Counted from the stretch's first letter, positions 26,194-35,642 are shown. The stretch is DNA of 64,000 nucleotides from Alkalihalobacillus bogoriensis ATCC BAA-922 (GCF_000621445.1 NZ_KK211281.1:39531-103530), one strand, 5' to 3'. Notes: generated by a model not told the origin, from the sequence alone. A program made the numbers and translations.

Positions 26194-27567
26194 ATGGAAA
26201 ACAGTAAAAAATTAAAAGTTGTTATTTACAAAAGGGTGAGTACTGAGGAGCAAAAAAGAACAGGCTTTTCATTGGAAGGACAAGAAGACGAGTTAAGGGC
26301 ATATGCCGAAAGGAAAGGGTATAAAATAGTAGGTGTGTATACTGATGGTGGCTATTCAGGGAAAAATTTCAAGAGGCCCGAAATTCAAAGGTTGTTTTCT
26401 GATATGAGAAATGGTGATTTTGATGCGATTTTAGTATGGAAAGTGGACAGGATCTCAAGGAAGAACAGGGATGTTTTAGATTTAATTGATAATGAACTCC
26501 ATCCAAGAAATATGAAACTATTAGTATCTACTTGTGATATAGATAGTAGTAATGCCAACGGTTATATGTTTATTTCTATGCTAGGTACTTTTGCTGAGTA
26601 TGAAAGGTCACTAATTATAGAGCGTGTGTCAAGTGGCATGGAAAAACGTGCAAAATCAGGTATGTGGAACGGTGGTATCATTTTAGGATACGATGTAGTA
26701 GAGAAAAGTTTAGTAATTAATGAGGAAGAATGTGAAATAGTTAAACAGATTTTTCAATTAAGGGCAAACGGCTATGGATACAAAGCGATTACAAATGTAC
26801 TGAATAGTGAGGGGAAAAAAACTAAGAAAAATAACAGTTTTAGTATAAATGCTGTAAAGACAATTTTGGAAAATAAAACTTATATTGGTCAATTAAATTG
26901 GGGAACTCATAGAGAGTGGGAGAAGAAACGGAGAAGTGGGAAGACAGATCCAATCAGTGCCGAAGGTGTACATGAGGCAATAATCGACTTAGGGTTATGG
27001 AATAGGGTACAAGAAGTTAATAAGGTAAACAGAGACGCTTCTACAAATACCAAAAATATTAAGAGTGAGTTTATACTTTCAGGGATATTACGTTGTCCCA
27101 CCTGCGGGGCTGGAACTGTTATGAGTAAGTCAAAGAAAAGAGATGGTTCAGGATATCATTTTTATTACATGTGTCAAAACTATCATACAAAGGGTAAAGA
27201 TGTCTGCCGCTCCAATTTAGTTAAGAAAGAACTGATCGAAGAACAAGTTTTATCTTATATTAATGGTCTAATCTCTAAATCTGGAATCGTAAATGACATT
27301 ATCGATAAGATAAATAAAGAAAAACATACAGGTACAGACAAACTTCAAGAGCAAATAGTTGCTTATAAAAAGGAATTGAGGGTAAAAGAGAAGGAATTGG
27401 ACGCTATTGACGAAGAATATCGCAATAAAGAAATTACTGCAAAAGCATACGGAAGGTTATCTGGGAAAATTGAGGATGAAGTAGAGCGATTACTGGGTAT
27501 TGTCAGCGATTTAGAAGAAAAGTACGTTAAAGTAACTTCATCATACTCTATTGATGAAAGATTGTAA
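26194..27567 (+). CDS. Large serine recombinase of unit A (Ccr-like), tail frame-shifted
   Basis: A 457-residue site-specific recombinase. The resolvase domain (about 1-150) has the catalytic Ser in YKRVSTEEQ and the arginine motif KVDRISRKNRD. The recombinase domain (about 165-275) and a zinc ribbon with CPTCGAG and later Cys at MCQ and DVC follow, then a coiled coil (about 370-450). The frame stops at 27567, but the next frame continues without a break for 69 codons to a stop at 27771-27773, and its sequence looks like a normal recombinase tail. One base has therefore probably been lost near 27563. It starts after GGGGAGAGG. It is the likely integrase/excisionase of unit A. Confidence 0.85.
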   Translation: MENSKKLKVVIYKRVSTEEQKRTGFSLEGQEDELRAYAERKGYKIVGVYTDGGYSGKNFKRPEIQRLFSDMRNGDFDAILVWKVDRISRKNRDVLDLIDNELHPRNMKLLVSTCDIDSSNANGYMFISMLGTFAEYERSLIIERVSSGMEKRAKSGMWNGGIILGYDVVEKSLVINEEECEIVKQIFQLRANGYGYKAITNVLNSEGKKTKKNNSFSINAVKTILENKTYIGQLNWGTHREWEKKRRSGKTDPISAEGVHEAIIDLGLWNRVQEVNKVNRDASTNTKNIKSEFILSGILRCPTCGAGTVMSKSKKRDGSGYHFYYMCQNYHTKGKDVCRSNLVKKELIEEQVLSYINGLISKSGIVNDIIDKINKEKHTGTDKLQEQIVAYKKELRVKEKELDAIDEEYRNKEITAKAYGRLSGKIEDEVERLLGIVSDLEEKYVKVTSSYSIDERL

Positions 27568-27773
27568 AAGAGGCCCTAGAAAACTTCAACGATTTATTTA
27601 CTGGTGCAAGCAATGAAAATAAGAAAATCTTAATAAAATCACTTATTAAGAAAATTGAAGTTGAATCAAACAGAAAGGAAATAAAGCGCATTGTCTTCTG
27701 GTTTTTAGAAGACAGTGCTTTGTCTTTAAAGAATGCTTTACCAAATAATGAAGGACGCAGAACCGTACCATAA
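27564..27773 (+). pseudogene. Frame-shifted C-terminal tail of the unit A recombinase
   Basis: Reading from GTA 27564 gives VKEALENFNDLFTGAS through RRTVP and a stop at 27771-27773. It restores the expected recombinase end after a one-base change. The last three codons (ACC GTA CCA) lie inside attachment site 2, so the gene ends in the att core. Confidence 0.75.
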
Positions 27774-29433
27774 ATAGAGGCAAAAAAAGTTGTAAATAAG
27801 GTGGTAACTTGTCTTTTAGATCAGAATTTGAAGTGGAATGGTCCTCAAAATGCTCTAATTCATAATAAAGGGTGTGGATAAGTGTAAATGTCTTGGACAG
27901 GTTGACTTCAGAAAAGTCAAAATCCAATTCGATTTTATCCACAGTTCGAGAACGACCCTCGGATTGTTTGATTGTTATTTTGTTTAGTAAAAGCTGAAAG
28001 AGGTGTTTTTTCTTTTCTCTTGTAGACTGTTGAAATGCTTCGACATACTTTTCTAATAAATGCTTAATCACGTCTGGGGGTATAATTTTCGAATCTGATG
28101 AGCTTAGCTGAACGCTAAGTTCTTTTTTCTTTTGTTCTAAATCGTTCTTCGACTTAGCTAACTTTTGTAACCGCTCCTGTAATATGGTAACAGGGAAGAA
28201 GTTTTGCTCGAATGCTTCCATATATTTTTCTTGCATAGCATTGGTTTCTTTAAGCTTTGTTTCGATAATCTCTAACTGTTCTTTTAGTTTTAATTTTGAG
28301 TGAACCGTTTCTTTATTTATATTTTCTATGGTTTGACTAAATCCAGCTGAATTGTTTAAGAATTCGCTGATACGATTAATGACATCATCTTCTGCATCGT
28401 AGGCTTCAATTGAATTTGCTTTACAGGCAGATGATCCTTTGTTGTGGAATACACCACATACATAATAACGATGCTTACGTTTGCTTCCATCTTTTCGAGT
28501 AGAAGTAGTAATAGAAGGAACCATGCCTTGTCCACAGGTAGGACATCGAAGGATGCTGCTTAATAGGAAAGGCTCGTTTGACTGACGCTGCTTAAATGAT
28601 TTACCCTGTCTTCGAGCTTGGACAATATTCCAAAGTTCATCGGAGATAATTGCTTCGTGTTTCCCTTCGACTATAATGGGGTTGGCATTTTTGCCACGTC
28701 TTCGTTTCTTATCCCAGTTCTCAACTTGTAACCAACGGATTTTCCCTATATAGACCGGGTTATCTAATATAGTAGCAATGCCATTAATAGAAAAGTGTTT
28801 CTCACGTTTAGTCAGATAACCTGCTTTGTTTAAGCGGTTAGCTATAGCCTTAAGTCCTTTACCTTCTGAGTATAAAGTAAAGATATGTTGAACAACCTTT
28901 GCTTCTTTGGGCTTGACAATAAGTTCTTTTTCTATAGAGTCATAACCGAAAACTAGGCCACCATTCCAGCTACCTTCTTTAGCACGTTGAGTCATGCCCA
29001 ACTTGACATTTTCTGAAAGAGTATTTCTTTCCATTTCAGCAATAGAAGCCATCAGTTGGACAACAAGTTTCCCAATTGGACTAGATGTATCAAAATTCTC
29101 CGAGTAAGAAATAAACTTTATGTCAAACTCTTCAAATTTATCTAGCAACACAAGAGTATCTAACATGTTACGTGAAAGGCGTGATATTTTCCAGACTAAT
29201 ACAGCTTGAAATTTGTTTTTATTAACGTCAGCTATCAACCTTTGCATGGCAGGTCGACCCTTTATATCTTTACCACTAATACCTTCGTCAACATAATCCT
29301 CAGCAATCTGCCACTTATATAAGGCTGCATATTGACGTAATGTTTGTAGTTGTGCAGATATACTATAGCCCTCACTTGCTTGCTCTTCTGTGCTGACACG
29401 ACAGTAAATTGCTACACTTTTTATCTCATTCAT
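27646..29433 (-). CDS. Large serine recombinase of unit B, C-terminus runs through the att site
   Basis: A 595-residue site-specific recombinase. The catalytic domain has YCRVSTEEQASEGYSI and KISRLSRNMLD. The recombinase domain (about 160-270), a zinc ribbon with CPTCGQG, VCG and SAC, a coiled coil (about 375-480) and a C-terminal region with KITIKQSEGRSRTVDKIELD follow. It starts with ATG after AAAGGAGTGG. The frame crosses attachment site 2 (27770-27760) and continues about 40 codons into unit A sequence, so its last residues depend on what lies across the junction. It is distinct from the unit A recombinase, not a recent duplicate. Confidence 0.88.
   Translation of the reverse strand: MNEIKSVAIYCRVSTEEQASEGYSISAQLQTLRQYAALYKWQIAEDYVDEGISGKDIKGRPAMQRLIADVNKNKFQAVLVWKISRLSRNMLDTLVLLDKFEEFDIKFISYSENFDTSSPIGKLVVQLMASIAEMERNTLSENVKLGMTQRAKEGSWNGGLVFGYDSIEKELIVKPKEAKVVQHIFTLYSEGKGLKAIANRLNKAGYLTKREKHFSINGIATILDNPVYIGKIRWLQVENWDKKRRRGKNANPIIVEGKHEAIISDELWNIVQARRQGKSFKQRQSNEPFLLSSILRCPTCGQGMVPSITTSTRKDGSKRKHRYYVCGVFHNKGSSACKANSIEAYDAEDDVINRISEFLNNSAGFSQTIENINKETVHSKLKLKEQLEIIETKLKETNAMQEKYMEAFEQNFFPVTILQERLQKLAKSKNDLEQKKKELSVQLSSSDSKIIPPDVIKHLLEKYVEAFQQSTREKKKHLFQLLLNKITIKQSEGRSRTVDKIELDFDFSEVNLSKTFTLIHTLYYELEHFEDHSTSNSDLKDKLPPYLQLFLPLFMVRFCVLHYLVKHSLKTKHCLLKTRRQCALFPFCLIQLQFS
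27760..27780. repeat. Attachment site 2 (internal junction)
   Basis: GAACCGTACCA (27760-27770) followed by TAAATAGAGG is a third copy of the attachment core, in the same direction as sites 1 and 3. It separates unit A from unit B. It overlaps the 3' ends of both flanking recombinase frames, one on each strand. Confidence 0.8.
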
Positions 29434-29942
29434 GTGACCACTCCTTTAACTTTTTAACAGTATTGGTTGTAAAGGAGGTGAAACATACCTTACTTTGTTT
29501 ATGGGGGTTAATTCTATATGTGATTGTCATAAAAGGTTGGATAAAGCTGCGTTAAAAGAAAAAATAAAGCATTCGAAAATGGAACTGTTGATACTAATGA
29601 AACCGAAACTTATACCCTAGTTTCAGTTTGCTCAGCTGTTAAGTCTAAAATTGACTTATCGAATTCTTTCCTATTCACCTTATATAAAGAAGTAAGTCAA
29701 GTACACAGGGAAAGTGTCCTAGGGAAAAATTTGAGATAAGGGGAAAGAAGGAATAATAAGTATTAGAAGAAATAGACTTACAGATAAAAAAGAGATGTTA
29801 AACAGACAATCACTATAGAACTTAATATATCACCTGTGAATGGTGTAGTCGTAGTCATTTGTGAAAAAGGTCTAAAATCTCGTAGTTCATAGGTTACCTA
29901 TCAAACTTGGTTCTTAAGGGATTTAGGAAGGAAGTCTTTACA
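29434..29942. other. Region upstream of the unit B recombinase
   Basis: No intact gene. A good AAAGGAGGTGAAAC site near 29472 is followed by a broken reading frame whose pieces (MGVNSICDCHKRLDKA, then in another frame VSVCSAVKSKIDLSNSFLFT) look protein-like, suggesting a decayed small gene on the plus strand. Confidence 0.4.
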
Positions 29943-30128
29943 ATGAAAATATCAATCAAGGAAGAACTAGCGAATAACTATTCGTATGTTCTACAATACG
30001 TTAATAAAAATAACTGGTGTGAGAAGAATATTTCGTGGATCACCTTACTCTCAATGTATTTGAGAAGGAGAGACAGTACGAACAATGTAAAAGGTAAAAT
30101 TCATGCTTGGATGGAAAGTCTTAAATAA
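29943..30128 (+). CDS. Small unknown protein
   Basis: A 61-residue protein (MKISIKEELANNYSYVLQYV) with a helical, basic C-terminal half. The ATG follows GGAAGGAAG. No family is recognised. It is followed by a strong terminator and stands alone between the recombinase and the transporter cassette. Confidence 0.5.
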   Translation: MKISIKEELANNYSYVLQYVNKNNWCEKNISWITLLSMYLRRRDSTNNVKGKIHAWMESLK

Positions 30129-30141
30129 GAGCATAATCAAT

Positions 30142-30190
30142 AGCACTCTAATTTACATGTCCATGTGTAATTAGAGTGCTTATTTTTGTT
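30142..30190. terminator. Bidirectional terminator
   Basis: AGCACTCTAATT pairs with AATTAGAGTGCT through an extended, slightly imperfect stem and is followed by TATTTTTGTTTT. It ends the small plus-strand gene. Confidence 0.85.
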
Positions 30191-30292
30191 TTACAAGATG
30201 TAACATAAATATTCATTCCGTATGACGAGATTATTTCATGGCTAACCTTAACTTCAATAATATCTGAGGAAGTAAGAGACTAAAGTAAATAG

Positions 30293-31315
30293 TTAATTTG
30301 CTAAAACTAATATTATTGAAATTGTAACAATTGATATTATCATGGAGAAAACAATAGATATAGATATTTCTTTTTCAAAAATGTTAAATTTTTGGGCAAA
30401 CACATAGGCTCCTGCTCCTACTGGTAAGGCAGCCATAACAATTGTTGAAATAAACCATACTCCTTCTACTGGGAATACATATAGTGCTAACAATAAAGTA
30501 ACGAAAGGCTGTATAATTATTTTCAAAATTATAATAGTAAAGACTTCAATATTACTAAAAGTAGGAATATTGAATAACTTTCCTTGACTTATAAGACCTA
30601 GACCTAGTGCAAACAATGCCGTCGGGCCAGCTGCATCTGCTAGCAGGCTAGAAAAGACATGAATTGATTTCGGAAGTTCGATATTAAGTACTGAAACAAT
30701 AATTCCAGCAACTACTGATAAAGTTAAAGGACTTAAAAATACAGACTTTAATATATTTGAGATTATAGTCATTGTCTTATTAGAAGGCTGATTTATAGTG
30801 GGTATCTTTATGTTTTCTTGTCCTGCAACGTTTGCTAATTCTTTATTTTTAGATTCTGTTAAGGTTTTATACAGTTCAAATGAAATGGTTACGATAATAA
30901 TTACCGGAATATTATGAATTAATGTAGCTAATGCGGCAGGTAGGGCAGCCGATTGACCAAATGCTGCGATTAATAATGGAACTCCCATATATCCAGTTGT
31001 ACCATAAGATGCTGACATCCCATAAATACATATATTGGGGAATTTCCTTTTGAATACAAGTTTTGATAGAAAACAAGCAACAAAAAAACTTACTAATATA
31101 CCAAACAAGTTAGCAAATAAGAAATTCCAATTAGTTAAGTGACTAACTGGAGCTTCTGCTAATGATAAAAAAAGTAAAGCTGGAAGAGCAATGTAATAAA
31201 CAAAATTGTTTAAGCTTTTGGAACCAGAGATATCAACAATTTTAAAAATTCCTGCAAATATTCCACACAATATAATGGCAAAAACGGGGATTAAGACATC
31301 AAAAATAATTTGCAT
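30293..31315 (-). CDS. AEC-family permease (auxin efflux carrier type)
   Basis: A 340-residue membrane transporter with about ten helices in two sets of five around a hydrophilic loop (about 165-190), typical of the AEC/MdcF family. Bacterial members export or import small carboxylates such as malonate or malate; the substrate here is unknown. It lies downstream of the HMGL-like gene on the same strand and is divergent from a LysR regulator, suggesting that it moves the product or substrate of that enzyme. Confidence 0.85.
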   Translation of the reverse strand: MQIIFDVLIPVFAIILCGIFAGIFKIVDISGSKSLNNFVYYIALPALLFLSLAEAPVSHLTNWNFLFANLFGILVSFFVACFLSKLVFKRKFPNICIYGMSASYGTTGYMGVPLLIAAFGQSAALPAALATLIHNIPVIIIVTISFELYKTLTESKNKELANVAGQENIKIPTINQPSNKTMTIISNILKSVFLSPLTLSVVAGIIVSVLNIELPKSIHVFSSLLADAAGPTALFALGLGLISQGKLFNIPTFSNIEVFTIIILKIIIQPFVTLLLALYVFPVEGVWFISTIVMAALPVGAGAYVFAQKFNIFEKEISISIVFSMIISIVTISIILVLAN

Positions 31316-31350
31316 TTGAATCGCTACTTTCTTTAGTTTTAAGTGTTTTA

Positions 31351-31373
31351 CGAGCAGGTTTTTTGCCTGCTCG
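31351..31373. terminator. Hairpin between the HMGL-like and AEC genes
   Basis: CGAGCAGG / CCTGCTCG with a 7-base loop. On the minus strand there is no T-run after the stem, so it may attenuate or stabilise the mRNA instead of ending it. Confidence 0.5.
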
Positions 31374-31387
31374 CTTTATCTAATCTT

Positions 31388-32629
31388 CTATTTAGTGTAT
31401 TCCGGTAAAAAATTCTTAGCAGTTTCAATTATATCAGCTGCACTGAAAACTCCTTTGCTATAAAGTTCACTGAATCTATCCGAAATTTCCGAAAACTCAG
31501 ATCTCTTATGTTCGTATATAATTTCCATCTTACCTTCCATAGAGTTAACTATATTTTGTATGAACGTATCATCATTTATTAAATTCGAACTAAATCCAGC
31601 TGCTTCTAACGTCCGCTTGATTGTATTGATATGCAAACCAACATTATTTAAAAAATAATCAGTTTTTCTGTCTACACCTAAATAGTCAGGAATATTAGCC
31701 ACGCCTAGATTCTCCTTTTTTACAAGAATTCCACTTACAGGTCGGTAAATATTAGGGATCGTCATAAATACATCTTCAGTGAGGACAGCAGCATGATTAA
31801 TTCTTTCTTCTTTGAGGTCTATGTTTTTAATAGTAATATTTTTTTCTTTGAAAATAAGGTTTAGAAGTTCGATAGAAGGTAATCCAGAACGGTTACCGTA
31901 TCCAGCGAATGCTCCCTCAATCATATTAAATCCATGATAAATCGAGATTAAAGCATTTTGAAGTCCTAGTCCCTTGTCATTATGAGCATGCAAACAAAAA
32001 TTAAGGTTTGGATACTGGTGTGTTAAATTTGATGCTAGTATAGCCATTGCTTCAGGATAGATAACTCCCAATGAATCGTTCACACGTATCGTTTGAAAAC
32101 CGAGTGATACGGAACGGTCTATTTGTGAAGTGATTGAAAGGTATTTTTCTTCATCAATACCTTCTGAAAAGCTATTGATTAGACTTACCCTAAAGGTTTC
32201 AACGCCAATTTGTGAAAATTTCTCTGTAACACGTTCTAACAGTTGCTCATCTTCCCCATACTCTACCATTCCAAAACTAATAATTACATCTTTCAAATAT
32301 TGTTTGGGAAACTTTTTAAATTGTTCGTATATTGGCTCCCATGAATTAAGTAGGAGGATGAAAGCGAATTTTGAATCTTTAGGAAATGTCTCAAGGTCAT
32401 ATTTGTGTTTCAAACACTCTAACAGAAGTTGCGGATCTTTAGGTCCCGAACCTAGAATAATATCTCGAACTCCTGAATCTAAAATCTCTCCGATTAATTG
32501 CAATTTTCTGACATTGTTTACTGAAAAAAGACAACGTTCTGCCCCTTCTCTCAATGTTTCGTCTAGCAATCCGTCGAGTTGAAAATTTTTGTAACGAGGT
32601 CTGTGCCCTTTAGGATATGACAATTGCAT
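31388..32629 (-). CDS. HMGL-like (LeuA/homocitrate synthase superfamily) enzyme
   Basis: A 413-residue TIM-barrel enzyme with the signature LLDETLREGAE near the start and the metal-binding HAHNDKGLGLQNA in the second half. The superfamily includes isopropylmalate, homocitrate and citramalate synthases and HMG-CoA lyase; all join or split acyl groups and keto acids. It lacks the C-terminal regulatory domain of LeuA. The exact reaction is open. ATG 32629 follows GGAAGGTG; the frame is open to 32647. Its partners are the AEC permease downstream and a divergent LysR regulator. Confidence 0.8.
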   Translation of the reverse strand: MQLSYPKGHRPRYKNFQLDGLLDETLREGAERCLFSVNNVRKLQLIGEILDSGVRDIILGSGPKDPQLLLECLKHKYDLETFPKDSKFAFILLLNSWEPIYEQFKKFPKQYLKDVIISFGMVEYGEDEQLLERVTEKFSQIGVETFRVSLINSFSEGIDEEKYLSITSQIDRSVSLGFQTIRVNDSLGVIYPEAMAILASNLTHQYPNLNFCLHAHNDKGLGLQNALISIYHGFNMIEGAFAGYGNRSGLPSIELLNLIFKEKNITIKNIDLKEERINHAAVLTEDVFMTIPNIYRPVSGILVKKENLGVANIPDYLGVDRKTDYFLNNVGLHINTIKRTLEAAGFSSNLINDDTFIQNIVNSMEGKMEIIYEHKRSEFSEISDRFSELYSKGVFSAADIIETAKNFLPEYTK

Positions 32630-32760
32630 GAACTTCACACCTTCCATATTTTGTTTTATATTACATTTTTTATTTTATTTTGGTTTTAGTATCAAGTAAA
32701 ATGAATATATATGATAATTAATATCACTTTTTATGATATCAAAAATGGAGGTTGAGTAAT

Positions 32761-33657
32761 TTGGACATTAAAGAACTTGAAATATTTCAAATGGTATCTA
32801 GTCAACAGAGTTTCAGTAAAGCAGCTGAACAGTTGAATTATGTTCAATCTAATGTAACAGCTCGTATTCACAAATTAGAGTCAGAACTTCAGACTTCTTT
32901 ATTTCACAGAAATAACAGGGGGGTTGCTCTAACCGCAAATGGTGAAATTCTACTTGAATATACAGAGAAAATCCTGAAACTTCTTAGAGAAGCTAAAGAA
33001 GCTGTTCAAAACCCCAATCAACCTACCGGACCTTTGTCAATTGGAGCAACCGACATTACTACTGCTATGCGGTTACCAAAGGTTCTTTCTGTATACCATA
33101 AACAATATCCGGATGTAAGTTTATCTTTAACGCCAGGTTCTACTGAAGAATTAGTTAATGAGGTGTTAAAGTATAATTTAGATGGAGCATTTGTAACCAA
33201 TGGAGTTAATCATCCTAGAATTATTCAAGAAACTCTGATTCATGAAGAATTAGTTTTAATTATGGATTCATCTCAAAGACTTAAATCGATTAAAGACCTT
33301 AAAACACGAACAATTTTAGTGTTTCAATCGGGTTGTACTTACCGCGCAAAATTGGAAAATTGGTTGCGAGAAGAAGGTGTATTACCAGTTAAACAAATTT
33401 CATTTGGTACAATTGAAGGAATGTTAGGGTGTGTAAAATCTGGCTTAGGAGTTGCCCTTGTTTCCAAACGTATTGGAAAACATTTAGAAAGAGAAGGAAG
33501 TGTTATTTGTTACCCTGTCCCAGATAAATATAAAAATGTCACCACTGTATTTATTCGTCGGGATGACGTGTCAGTTTCTAATTCACTAAAAAAGTTTTTA
33601 GAAACTACTAAAAAGTGTTTTGTTAATGAAGAAGAATATTTTTTCGAGTTAAAGTAG
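32761..33657 (+). CDS. LysR-family transcriptional regulator
   Basis: A 298-residue regulator with an N-terminal winged helix (MDIKELEIFQMVSSQQSFSK, AAEQLNYVQSNVTARIHKLE) and a periplasmic-binding-protein-like effector domain (about 90-290). TTG 32761 lies 9 bp after GGAGG; TTG 32752 abuts the site. It is divergent from the HMGL-like/AEC pair across 131 bp of very AT-rich DNA with ATATGATAAT-type repeats, the usual place for LysR control. The effector is probably a small carboxylate, by analogy. Confidence 0.88.
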   Translation: MDIKELEIFQMVSSQQSFSKAAEQLNYVQSNVTARIHKLESELQTSLFHRNNRGVALTANGEILLEYTEKILKLLREAKEAVQNPNQPTGPLSIGATDITTAMRLPKVLSVYHKQYPDVSLSLTPGSTEELVNEVLKYNLDGAFVTNGVNHPRIIQETLIHEELVLIMDSSQRLKSIKDLKTRTILVFQSGCTYRAKLENWLREEGVLPVKQISFGTIEGMLGCVKSGLGVALVSKRIGKHLEREGSVICYPVPDKYKNVTTVFIRRDDVSVSNSLKKFLETTKKCFVNEEEYFFELK

Positions 33658-33693
33658 GGAAACCTATTTTGAATGCAATAATTCTATTCAAAC

Positions 33694-35121
33694 TCTTGTT
33701 TAGACATTGCTAAAATAATTGAGGATGAATTAGGTGGTTTTTGGTACGCAACACATATTACTAGTGACAATGGAATATTAAAAATGGGACAAATGAATCA
33801 TATATGGATGGATGAAAGATTAAAAGCAGCACAAATACCGTATAGTTTACAAGAAGTAGATCCGAGGTATTTAAATATAATTAAAAATAAGGAACCAATG
33901 TTCAAGAAAGAAACCCCTTTTGCGTTTATCAATGCAAAGGATATTTGTAAGCCTAAAGACTTGTTAGAGAAAAATGCTTATTGTTTAGTTAAAATGTCCG
34001 ATGTGAATTTTACTTGTTTTAAAGAGGCTTTTCTAGACCCAACCGCTAGAGTTAAACTCTCATATGAGCAAAACGAGCGCTTTCATAGCAGTATAGATAG
34101 AATTGAGGTATTTGGCGGTTACCTAGATGGTATGTCAGTTGATCTATCTAGAAATTTAAATACTACAATTGGTGGTCGAGGTACAGGAAAATCTACATTA
34201 TTAGAATTGATAAGATACGCATTAGATTTAGAACCGAAAAGTAGCGACTCAAAAAAGTATTTTAGAGAGTTAATTAAATCAAATCTTGGATTAGATAATG
34301 GTAGAGTTGAATTGGATGTAACTTCATATCAAAGGTATGGAAAAAAATACAAAATTATTAAAAGATACGGAGATCCAACAGTAGTGCAGAATATTGATGG
34401 CTCTATTTCAAATCTAAGTGTAACAGATATTCTACCTCATGTAGAAATTTACGGGCAAAATGAAATTATAGAATTAGTAGCAAATGAAGAAGCAAAACTT
34501 AATATACTGAATAGGTTTCTTCCTAATCAATCAGATATAATTGCTGAGAGGGAAGATGTAATAAAACAACTTAAACAAAATGCGATTAGATTAGTAGATA
34601 AAATGGAAATGAAAGATGAAATTTCTAATAAAGTATCAAAGTTGCCTATACTTGAGGAAAAGGTGAATTTTTTCAAAGAAACTGGAATTGCAGATAAATT
34701 AAGTACAATAGAACATCTTTCAACAGAAGAAGAGTATATAAAAAAGTCTTTGGAAGTTATAACTCAACATGATGTTCAATATAAAGAAGTAGACACCCCT
34801 TATACTGAGGAATTTGCACAGAAGACACCAAACTCTGATAAATTCAAAGCAGTTACAGAAGTAATTAGTAATTTTAACCTTAAATTAAATGAGTTAAAGG
34901 ATGAATATGAAAAACTAGTTAAAGAAACTGCTAGAAAGGTAGAATCCATTCATACAGAATGGAAAGAAATTAAACATGAGTCAGATGGAGAGATAAGGAA
35001 TACAATTAAATCTCTAGAGGGGCTTAATGGAAAAACTGGACCAGAGATTGCTCTAGAATATAAAGAGACAGTAGGAGAAATTGCTCGAATAAATCCTATG
35101 AAAAGTGAATCAAAGAAGTAA
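33694..35121 (+). pseudogene. Truncated second copy of trlF
   Basis: This stretch matches residues about 123-597 of the trlF product at 14.7-17.3 kb at a clearly high level by eye (for example SCLDIAK, GGRGTGKSTLLEL, EIYGQNEIIELVANEE). Homology starts abruptly at 33694 without a start codon or the PHP-like front, and ends at NPMKSESKK followed by a stop. The signature, Walker B and H-loop regions are missing. An internal ATG at 33784 could give a 445-residue fragment, which could not be an active ATPase. Confidence 0.85.
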
Positions 35122-35173
35122 ACGTCAAATAGTCTACACTTAATTGAACAGGTGTGGACTATTTGACGTTTAC
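35118..35173. repeat. Long inverted repeat at the truncation point of trlF
   Basis: Two 22-bp arms (35118-35139 and 35152-35173; outer part GTAAACGTCAAATAGTC) match at 21 of 22 positions around a 12-base loop. The left arm contains the stop codon of the trlF remnant. There is no T-run, so it is not a simple terminator; it may mark the rearrangement that cut trlF. Confidence 0.75.
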
Positions 35174-35180
35174 GTAGTAT

Positions 35181-35393
35181 ATGAATAAAGATGATATTGA
35201 ACGATTTGAAGAAGGTTTTCAAGATGGTGTGTATGTCATATCAAGAAATAAACAAGAGCCACGAGTAAAGGTACGAGCTCTTTACGATTATTGTCAGGCA
35301 AACAATGTTAATCCAGAAGACTTATCAGAACAAGAGATGGAGCATTTTTTAGATCGAGGGTTATCTAATATGAATGATAGAATAAACAAATAG
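35181..35393 (+). CDS. Small acidic unknown protein
   Basis: A 70-residue protein starting MNKDDIERFEEGFQDGVYVI, with a helical C-terminal half (VRALYDYCQANNVNPEDLSE). No convincing ribosome binding site is seen, and it starts 8 bp after the inverted repeat, so expression is doubtful. It might be the end of a larger gene lost with trlF. Confidence 0.4.
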   Translation: MNKDDIERFEEGFQDGVYVISRNKQEPRVKVRALYDYCQANNVNPEDLSEQEMEHFLDRGLSNMNDRINK

Positions 35394-35572
35394 AGGCAAT
35401 GAACCTGTAAGTAATACTTACAAGTCTAACTTAAATAATATAGGTCTTAATGGTATAAAAAAGGAGCGTACCAATGAGTTGGGTATATCCTCAAGACCAA
35501 TGGGGCTCCTTAGTTATCAAAATTATTATATAAAGTATTTAGAAAAACATCAAAGGGTGGTTCCTAATAGGG

Positions 35573-35642
35573 AACTATTCGGTTTCTCCGAATAGTTGAA
35601 ACAGAGCAGTCATCAAGCTTGGCTTGACAACTGTTCTGTTTT
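35573..35642. terminator. Two hairpins, terminator for the ATPase gene
   Basis: AACTATTCGG / CCGAATAGTT (35573-35597) is followed by AAACAGAGCAGT with its partner ACTGTTCTGTTT (35600-35641). The second hairpin overlaps the end of the minus-strand ATPase gene and has an A-run on its far side, fitting a terminator for that strand. Confidence 0.65.

Noticed and set aside
26194-29433. The two large serine recombinases as a CcrA/CcrB pair
   Set aside because: They are on opposite strands, separated by an att site and differ in sequence; each seems to belong to its own unit.
35118-35173. Inverted repeat as a normal terminator of the trlF fragment
   Set aside because: There is no T-run after the stem, and the stem includes the stop codon of a truncated gene.
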